From: SFLA01 sp045533895 | GTDB lineage: Bacteria; Bacillota; Clostridia; Oscillospirales; CAG-382 | Reading direction: 5' to 3' | DNA length: 64,000 bases | NCBI GenBank assembly: GCA_045533895.1 | Contig: JAZSIT010000045.1 | Location: forward strand, 1 to 64,000 | Shown: positions 34,497 to 43,224 of the stretch, in pieces | How the letters are laid out: each line of letters opens with the position of its first letter | How positions within the stretch are numbered: the first letter of the stretch is position 1 | Translations under genes and position numbers: made by a program | Notes under the pieces: generated by a model | Seen by the model: the letters and a program-made list of their open reading frames with translations, nothing else | Databases searched by the model: none | What the model was told of the DNA's origin: nothing

Positions 34497-34630
34497 TGGG
34501 TCCCCGCAAAAGTGTTTTTTCGTGATATATGCCTTCTGTAGAGGTGTTTTGGGGTTCCCATAAAATCCGCAGGATTTTAGGGGTGGTTTTTCGTGAAACA
34601 CCCACGGCAACCAAAAAACCTTTTGTGGGG
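34497..34630. repeat. Nested hairpin repeat, long type, interrupted by a short unit
   Basis: The outer arms CCCCGCAAAAG (34502-34512) and CTTTTGTGGGG (34620-34630) are identical to those at 9796-9882. Aligned to that copy, about 42 bp at 34550-34591 are extra. The extra segment, read on the minus strand, has CCACCCCTAAAATCC, loop TGC, GGATTTTATGGGAACCCC, which is a short-type unit like those at 49785-49957. The remaining inner hairpin is mutated. Confidence 0.78.
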
Positions 34631-34637
34631 GGTATTT

Positions 34638-36350
34638 TTACTGTGAAATGGTAAACAGAGAATAAAAATATCCTTTTTTGGAAATAAGCTCGTCAAAGGT
34701 ACCGATCTCGACAGCAGTCCCGTTTTTTAGTGTGATAATACCGTCATATCGTCTTAACAGCCCTTCATCAAGATCGTGAGTAACAGTGATGCAGGTGATG
34801 CCGTCAAGCCCCAGAATGGACGAGGACACCTGATATGCCGTTTCCGCATCAAGGGAGGCAGTGGCTTCGTCAACCAAAAGCACACTTGAATTTTTGAGCA
34901 GACTGCGTGCGATTGAAACGCGCTGTTTTTCGCCTCCGGAAAGGAAAACACCGTTTTCACCGCACAAATAATCCTCACCCTTGCTTTCCGCAAGAAGGGA
35001 AAGCCCCGAAAGCCGCATTGCGTCCGATACCTGCTCATCGGAAAAATCACTGAACATAGTAATATTATCACGGAGGGACGCATTGAATACAAAGACGTTT
35101 TGCTGAATAATGCTTTGCATATCGTAAAGATTGCCGCTGTCGATACTGCGAAGCTCGGTATCATCGTAATATATTCCGCCCTCGTAATCGTGGTAGGAGG
35201 ACATCAACAAATTAAGTAAAGTAGATTTTCCGCTTCCCGACGCGCCGACGAGAGCGTACTTTTTACCTGCCTCGAAGGTGACGTTAAGATTTTTCAGCAC
35301 TGTTTTTTCCTCATCATAGCCAAAGGTGACGCCGCGCAGAGTTATTCCTCTTTCAAGCGCGGTAACCGAGCAGTCGCCTCCGTCGGCTTTGTTTTCTTCA
35401 AGAGCGGAGGCAATTTTTTCCACAAGTCCACGGGCGGATTTATATTCCGCAAGGCAGGTGGGAATTACCGAAATGGGCTGTATGATATAGTTCATCATCT
35501 GAACAAAGACCATTACCGTACCCGCAGTAATACCCTTGCCCGAAAGAGCAAGATATGCGCCGAACAAAAACACGCCCAGTTGTGCGACAATTCCCGCAAT
35601 AGCGCCGAACATTTGAACCAAAACAAGTATTTTTTCTTTTTCACCTTTGGCTTTTGCTAAGTTTTTTACCTTTTCGCCAAAGATTCGGCACATCTGCGTT
35701 TCTGCCTTAAAGGATTTTATAACGGTAAATCCGCCGATACAATCCTTTAACGACATGGTATATTCCTCGTTATGGATAGACACACTTTTTTCCGCCTGCT
35801 CTGCCTTACCGCCCGTTATAATTGCCGCCAGAACGGGCAAAAGGGAAAGCAAAACGGCAACGAGAGTGAGAAGCGGGCTGTACCATATCATCATAACAAC
35901 CGCGCCGATGAGAAGAGGCAGACATTCGCCGACAACAAAAATATTTGAAATATACCCCTTCTCTACCGCCGCAATATCGTTGGTCAAGGCTGATACGTAA
36001 AGAGAAGATCTTTCTTTTGAAAAGGCAGATATCTTCTTTTGGGTAAGAATGCGGAATATATATTCTTTGTACTGCGCCATACCCTTTGAAATAAGTGCGG
36101 GTTTTGTATGGTAGATTATAAAATAAATCACCGCCACGGCAAAAACAAGACAAAGGGTGATAACGGCAAGCTCTGTAAGTCCAAGCGCCTTTTCACTGCC
36201 GCTTACAAGGTCTACAAGCTGTTGTAAAAGCCACGCCACCGCGAGATTTGCGGCAACATTTAACAGCGAAGCCAGTGTCATAAGCACAAAAGGCAATGCA
36301 TTACCTTTATAAAACTGCTTTACAAAGGGACGAATATTGGTTTGTTTCAT
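34638..36350 (-). CDS. ABC exporter, fused permease-ATPase half-transporter
   Basis: The 570-residue protein has a six-helix exporter domain (about 15-310) and an ATPase with Walker A GASGSGKST (about 374-382), signature LSGGEKQRVSIARSLL (about 476), Walker B VLLVDEATASLD (about 498-509) and H-loop VTHD. It would work as a homodimer, since no partner half is encoded beside it; substrates may be peptides, lipids or drugs. It begins by ATGA overlap with the XRE-TPR regulator gene, so their expression is coupled. Confidence 0.9.
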   Translation of the reverse strand: MKQTNIRPFVKQFYKGNALPFVLMTLASLLNVAANLAVAWLLQQLVDLVSGSEKALGLTELAVITLCLVFAVAVIYFIIYHTKPALISKGMAQYKEYIFRILTQKKISAFSKERSSLYVSALTNDIAAVEKGYISNIFVVGECLPLLIGAVVMMIWYSPLLTLVAVLLSLLPVLAAIITGGKAEQAEKSVSIHNEEYTMSLKDCIGGFTVIKSFKAETQMCRIFGEKVKNLAKAKGEKEKILVLVQMFGAIAGIVAQLGVFLFGAYLALSGKGITAGTVMVFVQMMNYIIQPISVIPTCLAEYKSARGLVEKIASALEENKADGGDCSVTALERGITLRGVTFGYDEEKTVLKNLNVTFEAGKKYALVGASGSGKSTLLNLLMSSYHDYEGGIYYDDTELRSIDSGNLYDMQSIIQQNVFVFNASLRDNITMFSDFSDEQVSDAMRLSGLSLLAESKGEDYLCGENGVFLSGGEKQRVSIARSLLKNSSVLLVDEATASLDAETAYQVSSSILGLDGITCITVTHDLDEGLLRRYDGIITLKNGTAVEIGTFDELISKKGYFYSLFTISQ

Positions 36351-37432
36351 GTTCTCTCTCCTTTAATTTCCTGCCACATTTCGTATACCTCGGCAGGGGC
36401 ACTTGCTTGCGTAAGGATATTTTCCGCTATCTTCATAACCGATTCACCCAAATCGTCGTACGCAGTGGTTGCTTCGGAGGATACCGACAAAAATTTAACG
36501 TTATCCAATTTATGGGTAGGTGTATTATCAAAGGCGGATGCAAGCTCATACGCTATGCGAAGGTAGGAGGGGACGGCTTCCCAAATTCCCGCTTTTGCCG
36601 AAAGCTCAGCACAAGCTGCGTAACAGGGGGCTATAATTCTATCCAAATAACAAACTGTGTCCTTTTGAATTTTTAGGTTTTCAAAGGTGTGAGCAAGCCA
36701 CAAATAAGCGTCTGCTGCCGCCAAAGGGTCCCCTTTTTTCTCGTAATAATCCCCGCATGCCTTCATTGTACGAAGAGCATTGTTGATAATACCGCTCAGA
36801 GCTTTATCAATATACGCTTCCACCTCTGCAGAATCAAAATTCTCTTTTTCTATACAGGCCAGCGCAATAAGTGAATCGTTTACACCGCATACGTTGTGTT
36901 TTTTAAGTATTTCAAGCCCTTTGTCCTTCTTCCCCAGCGCCATATAGCATTGGGCTTGTGAGTTACGGATGGATGCTTCGCTTATATCCGGATCCCTATT
37001 CTGCGCCAAAAGAGAAACTGACTTATCCAAAAGCTCGATACTTCGGTACAAATATTTTTCGTTTTTCTCTTCTATACCCGCCACCTCGTATAATTCGCCT
37101 GCGCGGTAAACGACCTGAAAATTGTTGGGATAACGTAGCAGTGCGATTTCCGCTTGTTTGGCGGCACTCTCATATTTTTTATCGCACTGAAGGGCATATA
37201 TCCTTTTTTCTGCCTCTTTTGCACCGCCCACGCTCACCTCATATCCCACAAGCACATCCAGCGATACTTGAAACAGTTCTGCCATACGGACAAGTATATC
37301 AAGCTCCGGCACGCTTTTACCGTTTTCCCATTTATACGCCGCGCCTACGGTAACACCCAAAGAATCAGCAAGTTTTTCCTGCGTGAACCCTTTTTCTTTT
37401 CTTAAACGCCTTATGTTTTCTGCTAAAACCAC
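36347..37432 (-). CDS. XRE-family regulator with TPR-like sensor domain
   Basis: The 361-residue protein has an XRE helix-turn-helix at about residues 5-60 (ENIRRLRKEKGFTQEKLADSLGVT...AYKWENGKSVPELDIL) and then an all-helical C-terminal part with TPR-like repeats (about 75-350; YESAAKQAEIALLRYPNN, CYMALGKKDKGLEILKKH). This layout recalls peptide-sensing RRNPP-type regulators, though Clostridia have many such proteins without known ligand. The start is GTG after AAAGGGTGG. It is the first gene of a two-gene unit with an ABC exporter. Confidence 0.86.
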   Translation of the reverse strand: MVLAENIRRLRKEKGFTQEKLADSLGVTVGAAYKWENGKSVPELDILVRMAELFQVSLDVLVGYEVSVGGAKEAEKRIYALQCDKKYESAAKQAEIALLRYPNNFQVVYRAGELYEVAGIEEKNEKYLYRSIELLDKSVSLLAQNRDPDISEASIRNSQAQCYMALGKKDKGLEILKKHNVCGVNDSLIALACIEKENFDSAEVEAYIDKALSGIINNALRTMKACGDYYEKKGDPLAAADAYLWLAHTFENLKIQKDTVCYLDRIIAPCYAACAELSAKAGIWEAVPSYLRIAYELASAFDNTPTHKLDNVKFLSVSSEATTAYDDLGESVMKIAENILTQASAPAEVYEMWQEIKGERT

Positions 37433-37456
37433 TATTATCCACCCTTTCTTTGTTTT

Positions 37457-37485
37457 ATTATACCTCCATTAACGCCCTATTTCAA
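37457..37485 (-). promoter_or_regulatory. Promoter of the XRE-TPR/ABC unit, -35 inside an inverted repeat
   Basis: TTGAAA (37485-37480), 17 bp, TATAAT (37462-37457). The -35 is the inner part of TTTCAACCCA (37480-37489), whose perfect inverted copy TGGGTTGAAA lies at 37531-37540, 41 bp away. The two arms are possible sites for autoregulation. Confidence 0.72.
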
Positions 37486-37545
37486 CCCACCGCCATTACA
37501 ATTTGGCTATTATTTTTTATACCAACAGTATGGGTTGAAACGCAA

Positions 37546-37571
37546 AAAGGCTCTGCGCGTGCAGAGCCTTT
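37546..37571 (-). terminator. Terminator of the Ca2+ ATPase gene
   Basis: AAAGGCTCTGC and GCAGAGCCTTT (11 bp) with a 4-base loop; leftward it is followed by TTGCGTTT. Near-identical to 34411-34436. Confidence 0.82.
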
Positions 37572-37578
37572 GTTTTTG

Positions 37579-40191
37579 TTATTTGTGCTTTTTAAGAAGT
37601 CCCATAGCCTTTACAAGCTCCATTACCACCAGAGGAACAAATATGAGTCCCAATGCGATGAGGTACAGATGCCAAGGCAGGTATACCAGGCCGAAAACAA
37701 CGGAAACGGGAGTGAACAGCACGATAGCCATTAAGACTATTGCGATAGCCGCCGCCTGATTGAGCTTTTTATTGCCAAAGAAGCCGATGCGGAACAGCGA
37801 ACGGTCGGACCGCATATTATATGCCTGAACTATCTGGGAGAACGCCAGCACTGCGAATGCCATTGTCTGACCTGCGCTTTCGCCTGCGGCATTAAGACCT
37901 ATTGCGTATGCGGCAAGTGCAAGAGCACCGAACATTATACCCTGAAGCACTATTCTCACACCGTAGCCGTGAGCAAACAGACCTTCTGTCTTGGGTCTGG
38001 GAGGAACGTCCATAATATCCTTTTCGGTAGGCTCCATACCCAGAGCGATGGCAGGCAGACCGTCTGTAATAAGGTTTATCCAAAGAAGCTGCATTGACAT
38101 AAAGGGGCTCTTGTGCCAGATTAGCATTGCCACGAAAACAGACACAACTTCACCGAAGTTGGTGCCCAACAGGAAGCCTACAACCTTCTTGATATTGGTG
38201 TAGATGCCTCTGCCCTCTTTTACAGCGTCAACGATAGTGGCGAAGTTATCGTCGGAAAGGGTCATATCCGATGCGCCCTTTGCAACGTCGGTACCGGTAA
38301 TACCCATTGCACAGCCGATATCGGCGGCTTTAAGTGCAGGCGCGTCGTTAACGCCGTCACCGGTCATGGAAACAACATGTCCCTTCTTTTGCCAAGCCTT
38401 AACAATTCGTATCTTGTTTTCGGGAGAAACGCGGGCGTATACCGAGATATCCTCCACGCAGGCGTCAAGCTCCGCTTCGGACATACTGTCAAGCTCGGTG
38501 CCCGTAACGGCACGCTGACCGGGACGGAGTATGCCAAGCTCACGGGCGATGGCGGATGCGGTAATAATATGGTCGCCGGTTATCATAACGGGGCGTATGC
38601 CTGCGCGCAGACAGGTTGCAACCGCCGCCTTTGCCTCGGGACGAGGCGGGTCGATCATACCCAGAATACCCATAAAGGTAAGACCGTTTTCAAGGGCTTC
38701 GGGAGTGATTTCGGCAGGAAGCTCGTCAATAACCTTATATCCCACCGCAAGCACACGGAGTGCGTCCTCGCTGAGAAGCTCGGTAAAGCGCTTGGCTTCG
38801 TCGATATTACCCTTAACGCAACGGGATGCCATTACGTCAAACGCGCCCTTTACGATTACAGTTATCTTTCCGTCGATGTTATTGACAGATGTCATAAGCT
38901 TTCTGTCAGAATCGAAGGGAATGGTAGCAAGACGGGGATAAGCGGCGTTAAGCTCCTCCTTGGACATACCGTTGTTATATGCCGCAAGGACGATAGCAGT
39001 TTCCGTAGGGTCGCCGATATGGGTGACCTTATCCGCCTCAACCAAAACAGAACCGTCACTGCACAGAGTTCCGTATGCGAGAAGCTTTTTCATATCCTCG
39101 CTGTTGGTGTGGGAGATATCCTCGGAGTTCTTCTCCCCTTCTACCCAGCCTTTTACCAAGGTCATACGGTTTTGGGTGAGAGTGCCTGTTTTATCCGAAC
39201 AAATAATAGACGCGCCGCCCAGAGTTTCTACTGCGGGGAGACGGCGGATAACAGCGTTTTTCTTTGCAAGGCGCTGTACGCCGATGGAAAGAACTATGGT
39301 TACGATTGCGGGAAGTCCCTCGGGTATTGCGGAAACGGCGAGGGAGACTGCTGTCATAAATATCTCAAGAGGGTTAAGATCATTAATAAGTCCTACGATA
39401 AATATGACAACACATATACCGAGGGCGAGAAAACCAAGATATTTTCCCAGTTTTGCAAGCTTTTTCTGCAGAGGGGTCTGACCTTCGTCTTCGCCCGAAA
39501 GAAGGGCTGCTATTTTGCCCATCTCGGTTTCCATACCGATATTGGTTACCACTGCGGTAGCGGTACCGTAGGTAATGCTACAGCCGGAATAAACCATATT
39601 GCTGCGGTCACCCAGAGGAGAATCCTCGCCTACCAAGGCAGACGCATCCTTTTCCGTGGGGACAGATTCGCCTGTCAAAGCAGATTCTTCGCTCTTAAGA
39701 GAGGCACTGTATATAAGGCGGGCATCTGCAGGTACGAAATCGCCTGCTTCCAGCTTGATAATATCACCGGGAACCAAGGCGGAAGCCATAACTACCTGCT
39801 CCTTACCGCTGCGGATGACTCGGGAGTGGGGCGCGGACATACTCTTTAGTGCTTCAAGAGCTTTTTCCGCCTTACTTTCCTGCATAACGCCCATAATGGC
39901 GTTTACAACAACTATAACAAGGATAAGCAACGGCTCGAAAAAGCCTTTAGCCTCCCCCTCAAGACAAGCAACGACAAAGGAAACTGCCGCCGCCGCAAGG
40001 AGAATAATAATCATAACGTCCTTAAACTGGTCAAGAAACTTAAGGAACATTCCTTTTTTCTTTTTGCCCTTCAACACGTTGGCGCCGTACTGCGCCTGAC
40101 GGGAAGCGACCTCTTCCGCCGACAGACCTGTATTAACGTCGGTCTGTAAAGCCTTAAGCGTGTCTTCGCAATTCAAATTGTGGTAATTCAT
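37579..40191 (-). CDS. Calcium-translocating P-type ATPase
   Basis: This P2-type pump exports Ca2+ across the cytoplasmic membrane. The 870-residue protein has the actuator TGES (about 172), phosphorylation site SDKTGTLTQN (Asp about 327), TGDGVNDAPALK (about 612), M4 PEGLP (about 283) and M6 NLITDGLPA, which carry the Ca2+-coordinating residues of PMCA/SERCA-type pumps, and ten or so membrane helices. Length is normal. GAAAGGACATGCTGA precedes the ATG. It is monocistronic with a consensus promoter. Confidence 0.95.
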   Translation of the reverse strand: MNYHNLNCEDTLKALQTDVNTGLSAEEVASRQAQYGANVLKGKKKKGMFLKFLDQFKDVMIIILLAAAAVSFVVACLEGEAKGFFEPLLILVIVVVNAIMGVMQESKAEKALEALKSMSAPHSRVIRSGKEQVVMASALVPGDIIKLEAGDFVPADARLIYSASLKSEESALTGESVPTEKDASALVGEDSPLGDRSNMVYSGCSITYGTATAVVTNIGMETEMGKIAALLSGEDEGQTPLQKKLAKLGKYLGFLALGICVVIFIVGLINDLNPLEIFMTAVSLAVSAIPEGLPAIVTIVLSIGVQRLAKKNAVIRRLPAVETLGGASIICSDKTGTLTQNRMTLVKGWVEGEKNSEDISHTNSEDMKKLLAYGTLCSDGSVLVEADKVTHIGDPTETAIVLAAYNNGMSKEELNAAYPRLATIPFDSDRKLMTSVNNIDGKITVIVKGAFDVMASRCVKGNIDEAKRFTELLSEDALRVLAVGYKVIDELPAEITPEALENGLTFMGILGMIDPPRPEAKAAVATCLRAGIRPVMITGDHIITASAIARELGILRPGQRAVTGTELDSMSEAELDACVEDISVYARVSPENKIRIVKAWQKKGHVVSMTGDGVNDAPALKAADIGCAMGITGTDVAKGASDMTLSDDNFATIVDAVKEGRGIYTNIKKVVGFLLGTNFGEVVSVFVAMLIWHKSPFMSMQLLWINLITDGLPAIALGMEPTEKDIMDVPPRPKTEGLFAHGYGVRIVLQGIMFGALALAAYAIGLNAAGESAGQTMAFAVLAFSQIVQAYNMRSDRSLFRIGFFGNKKLNQAAAIAIVLMAIVLFTPVSVVFGLVYLPWHLYLIALGLIFVPLVVMELVKAMGLLKKHK

Positions 40192-40264
40192 TCAGCATGT
40201 CCTTTCATGTAAGATAAGATATATATGCCAAACCTATAAAAGCTTATTGTTGTAAGTAATAGGT

Positions 40265-40293
40265 ATTATAACCTTGTTGAAGCGAAAAGTCAA
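40265..40293 (-). promoter_or_regulatory. Promoter of the Ca2+ ATPase gene
   Basis: TTGACT (40293-40288), 17 bp, TATAAT (40270-40265), 74 bp before the start codon. Confidence 0.85.
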
Positions 40294-40363
40294 GAGCAGG
40301 CGAAAAACCGCAAAAACAAATAAAAACACACGTTTTTTTACCTATTTATTATGTATTTTGCCG

Positions 40364-40392
40364 TTGAAAAAAATGTAATTATAGAGTATAAT
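40364..40392 (+). promoter_or_regulatory. Promoter of the CPA2 antiporter gene
   Basis: TTGAAA (40364-40369), 17 bp, TATAAT (40387-40392). Confidence 0.78.
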
Positions 40393-40430
40393 TGCACTCG
40401 TTTGATTATTTAATGAAAAGAGTGGGATTT

Positions 40431-41723
40431 ATGATAATTATATTTGAAATTGCCATTGCTCTTTTTGCAGGACTTCTTATGTCCCGTCCCGCGAAAAAGC
40501 TGGGCCTCCCTGCCGTTACGGGTTATCTCGTAGCAGGTCTTCTAATCGGTCCTTTCGTGCTGGGTCAGCTTGGCATTGAAGGATTGGGATTCACCTCTAC
40601 GGAACACGTTGAACAGCTTAGCATTATTTCCGATGTGGCGCTGGGCTTTATCGCTTTCGCTATCGGTAACGAATTCCGCGTTTCCCAGCTTAAGCAGATA
40701 GGCAAGCAGGCAGCCGTTATCGCAGTTTTTCAGGCAATTGTTGCAACCTTGTTTGTTGATGCAGCCCTTATAGGACTCCACTTCCTTATGCCCGATAAGC
40801 TTTCTATAGCAACTGCAATCACGTTGGGCGCTATTGCAACCGCAACCGCTCCCGCCGCTACTTTGATGGTTGTCAACCAGTACAAGGCAAAGGGTAAGCT
40901 TACCGATATTCTGCTTCCCATTGTTGCTTTGGACGATGCTATCGGTCTTATTATATTCGCAATATCTTTCGGTATTGCAAAGGCACTTAACTCCGGCGCA
41001 AGCCTTAACGTATTTACTATCGCCGTTAATCCCCTTATTGAGATTATAGGTTCTCTGCTTTTAGGCGCGGTTATCGGTATACTCTTTAACTTTTCCGAAA
41101 AGTTCTTTTTCTCACGCTCCAAGCGTATGTGTATATCCATTACTTACGTATTCCTTGCAGTTGCACTTTCCATGCTTCACTTCCACATTCCCGGAACGGA
41201 ATTGGAGATTGGTTTTTCTCCCCTTCTCGTGTGTATGATGCTGGGCACCGTGTTCTGCAACATGTGCGTATTTTCCGAAGAGCTTATGGCGAAGGTGGAC
41301 AGATGGACAGCTCCCCTCTTCGTTCTCTTCTTTGTAATTTCCGGCGCAGAGCTTGACCTGAGCGTATTCACCGATTGGGCGGTAATCGTTATCGGTGTTG
41401 TATATATAATCTTCAGAAGTGCAGGCAAGATCTCCGGCGCTACCGTAAGTGCAAAGTTTATGAAGTGTGACACCAGTATTCAGAAGTATCTGGGTATCAC
41501 CCTTCTTCCTCAGGCAGGCGTTGCTTTGGGTATGTCGGTTACTGTTGCGGCTGAACTGGGCGCAGACGGCGCGATAATTAGAAACATAGTTCTCTTTGCA
41601 GTGCTGGTATATGAATTGTTCGGTCCTCTTATGACCAAGATAGCTCTTACCAAGGCAGGCGATATAAAGCCCAAGGAGCTTGTGCCTGTTAAGCATGATA
41701 AGAACGAAAAACCCGTTTGGTAG
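40431..41723 (+). CDS. CPA2-family cation:proton antiporter
   Basis: The protein (430 residues from the chosen ATG, MIIIFEIAIALFAG) has about twelve membrane helices and resembles KefB/NapA-type Na+/H+ exchangers: PAVTGYLVAGLLIGPFVLG in TM2, ATAPAATLMVV in the helix that carries the conserved A-T-x-P region, and ALDDAIGL with the acidic pair used for ion exchange. No RCK domain follows. In-frame upstream starts at 40413 or 40392 are possible; the chosen one has weak AGAGTGGGA before it. It diverges from the Ca2+ ATPase. Confidence 0.87.
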   Translation: MIIIFEIAIALFAGLLMSRPAKKLGLPAVTGYLVAGLLIGPFVLGQLGIEGLGFTSTEHVEQLSIISDVALGFIAFAIGNEFRVSQLKQIGKQAAVIAVFQAIVATLFVDAALIGLHFLMPDKLSIATAITLGAIATATAPAATLMVVNQYKAKGKLTDILLPIVALDDAIGLIIFAISFGIAKALNSGASLNVFTIAVNPLIEIIGSLLLGAVIGILFNFSEKFFFSRSKRMCISITYVFLAVALSMLHFHIPGTELEIGFSPLLVCMMLGTVFCNMCVFSEELMAKVDRWTAPLFVLFFVISGAELDLSVFTDWAVIVIGVVYIIFRSAGKISGATVSAKFMKCDTSIQKYLGITLLPQAGVALGMSVTVAAELGADGAIIRNIVLFAVLVYELFGPLMTKIALTKAGDIKPKELVPVKHDKNEKPVW

Positions 41724-41776
41724 TCGCTCGACAAAATAAAGCAGAACAAAAACGCGAAAAATTTTATAACGTAATA

Positions 41777-41814
41777 AAAAATGCGAGAGATTTTGGTTTA
41801 TCTCTCGCATTTTT
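41777..41814 (+). terminator. Terminator of the antiporter gene
   Basis: A stem of about 15 bp, AAAAATGCGAGAGAT with ATCTCTCGCATTTTT, around an 8-base loop, followed by GTTTTGTTTTT. Confidence 0.9.
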
Positions 41815-41991
41815 GTTTTGTTTTTGGTAGGAATTTGTAAAACAAATTCCTTTCTCATTTCGCGTTTTTTAGACGTTTTCGCTACGCCAGCTGTAGATTA
41901 CTACAGCACGCTTGCAAAAACGCCTTCTGCTTGATTTTGTCATCGCTCACTTCAAGACGTTGCTTTCGCTGAATTACAGACGGAGGTTTTG
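41815..41991. other. Intergenic stretch with several small dyads, no gene
   Basis: Contains AGGAATTTGT-AAA-ACAAATTCCT (about 41830-41852) and CTGTAG-ATTA-CTACAG (near 41895), plus degenerate CGTTTT/AAAACG pieces. It looks like decayed repeat sequence; I see no coding frame. Confidence 0.5.
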
Positions 41992-42020
41992 TTGATTTTT
42001 TGGGGCAAAACCGTTATAAT
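41992..42020 (+). promoter_or_regulatory. Promoter of the CD3324-like fusion gene
   Basis: TTGATT (41992-41997), 17 bp, TATAAT (42015-42020). Confidence 0.78.
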
Positions 42021-42082
42021 CGTTTTGGGAATTGTAACGCGCGGAGAACAGTGCTATGCTGTTGTCACAGGAGGAGACAAAT

Positions 42083-43108
42083 ATGAAATACGTAAATGCA
42101 AACGATATACTTCCGAAAGAACTGCTTGACCGAATTAAGCCCTATGCGGCAGGAAAGCTTTTATACGTTCCATCAGAACAGGAGAAAAGAGCTTGGGGTG
42201 AAAAGACCGGTGCCCGTGCGGAATATTACGCCCGTAACAATGCAATACGAACAGGATTTTCAAAAGGAATGGCAGTTGAAGTGTTGGCAGACAAATATTT
42301 TCTTACTCCCGAAACAATTAAAAAAATAATTTACGCAAAGGAGAAAGAAATGAAAGACAAACGTTTTCCCGAAATTATGTTTGATTACAAAATTACCCCC
42401 TGCGATAAGCCCGTGCCTACCATTCGTTTGAATAAACACCCCCTATACGAAACGGAATTCAAGGAAGGCGCGGCGGCAAAATTCGCGGCGTACCCCTACC
42501 CTTACAGACGTATTGCCGATATAACCGAATCTATGGCTGTGGGAGAGACCGCCGTACACGGAGAACCGGGAATGAAATTTGAAATCATCTGCAACAAAGG
42601 TGAGCCGGAATATGAAAGACGGTACGCTGTAATCTCTCAAATAAACGGCGATATTTGCAGACATATCGCCGCAGAAACCTATGAAAACGGAAGTACCCAA
42701 ATACGCACGTTTCTTGAAGGCGATGACTTTTTTGAGGACTGGGGCGGAGATATGCCGTTGGTTATAGAAAAACTCGGTTTGATAAACAAATGCGGTAACA
42801 ACATTACCTTCAGGGATGAAAATGTATATTCCGACGCAGTGGGAAGATATACGGTTACAATGAACGGAAAAGAATACGATACGGTTTTGGTAGTCAACGT
42901 AAGCGGACATGACGCCGGCGTTGTGACCGAGGAATACTTGACTCTTGACGGAAGCAGTATTTTGTTCCGAAGATTTGACAGAGGAAATATGTCCCGCGTG
43001 CAGGGAGAAAAGTGTTTTTCCGAGTATCTGCCCGATTCGGAGCGTATTTTCGTAAACGGAGACGAATTCGTATTGTGGATAGACACCATAAGCGAAAGGG
43101 TGTGTTAA
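42083..43108 (+). CDS. CD3324-family HTH-like domain fused to an unknown C-terminal domain
   Basis: The first 85 or so residues (MKYVNANDILPKELLDRIKPY...RAWGEKTGARAEYYARN...SKGMAVEVLADKYFLTPETIKKIIY) match the small CD3324 family, normally a stand-alone protein of about 85-90 residues with a resolvase-like helix-turn-helix. Here it is followed by about 250 residues with beta-rich character and no motif I recognise (ERRYAVISQINGDICRHIAAE; MNGKEYDTVLVVN). The start follows CAGGAGGAGACAAAT; a start 27 bp upstream is unlikely. It could be a ligand-binding regulator; that is inference. Confidence 0.78.
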   Translation: MKYVNANDILPKELLDRIKPYAAGKLLYVPSEQEKRAWGEKTGARAEYYARNNAIRTGFSKGMAVEVLADKYFLTPETIKKIIYAKEKEMKDKRFPEIMFDYKITPCDKPVPTIRLNKHPLYETEFKEGAAAKFAAYPYPYRRIADITESMAVGETAVHGEPGMKFEIICNKGEPEYERRYAVISQINGDICRHIAAETYENGSTQIRTFLEGDDFFEDWGGDMPLVIEKLGLINKCGNNITFRDENVYSDAVGRYTVTMNGKEYDTVLVVNVSGHDAGVVTEEYLTLDGSSILFRRFDRGNMSRVQGEKCFSEYLPDSERIFVNGDEFVLWIDTISERVC

Positions 43109-43193
43109 CGAGTTTATTGCCCCGATTTTGAAAATATGCAACTATTGCACATTTTCCGAAAAATAATTACGCAACTTTTGCATAATATCATAA

Positions 43194-43224
43194 CAAAAAA
43201 CGCCCGTTAAACGGGCGTTTTTGT
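43194..43224. terminator. Bidirectional terminator
   Basis: ACAAAAAACGCCCGT and ACGGGCGTTTTTGT around a TAA loop serve both convergent genes; the right arm reaches the neighbouring stop codon. Confidence 0.9.

Noticed and set aside
38377..39849. 490-codon frame antisense to the Ca2+ ATPase
   Set aside because: Shadow of a strongly conserved P-type ATPase; no promoter or ribosome site.
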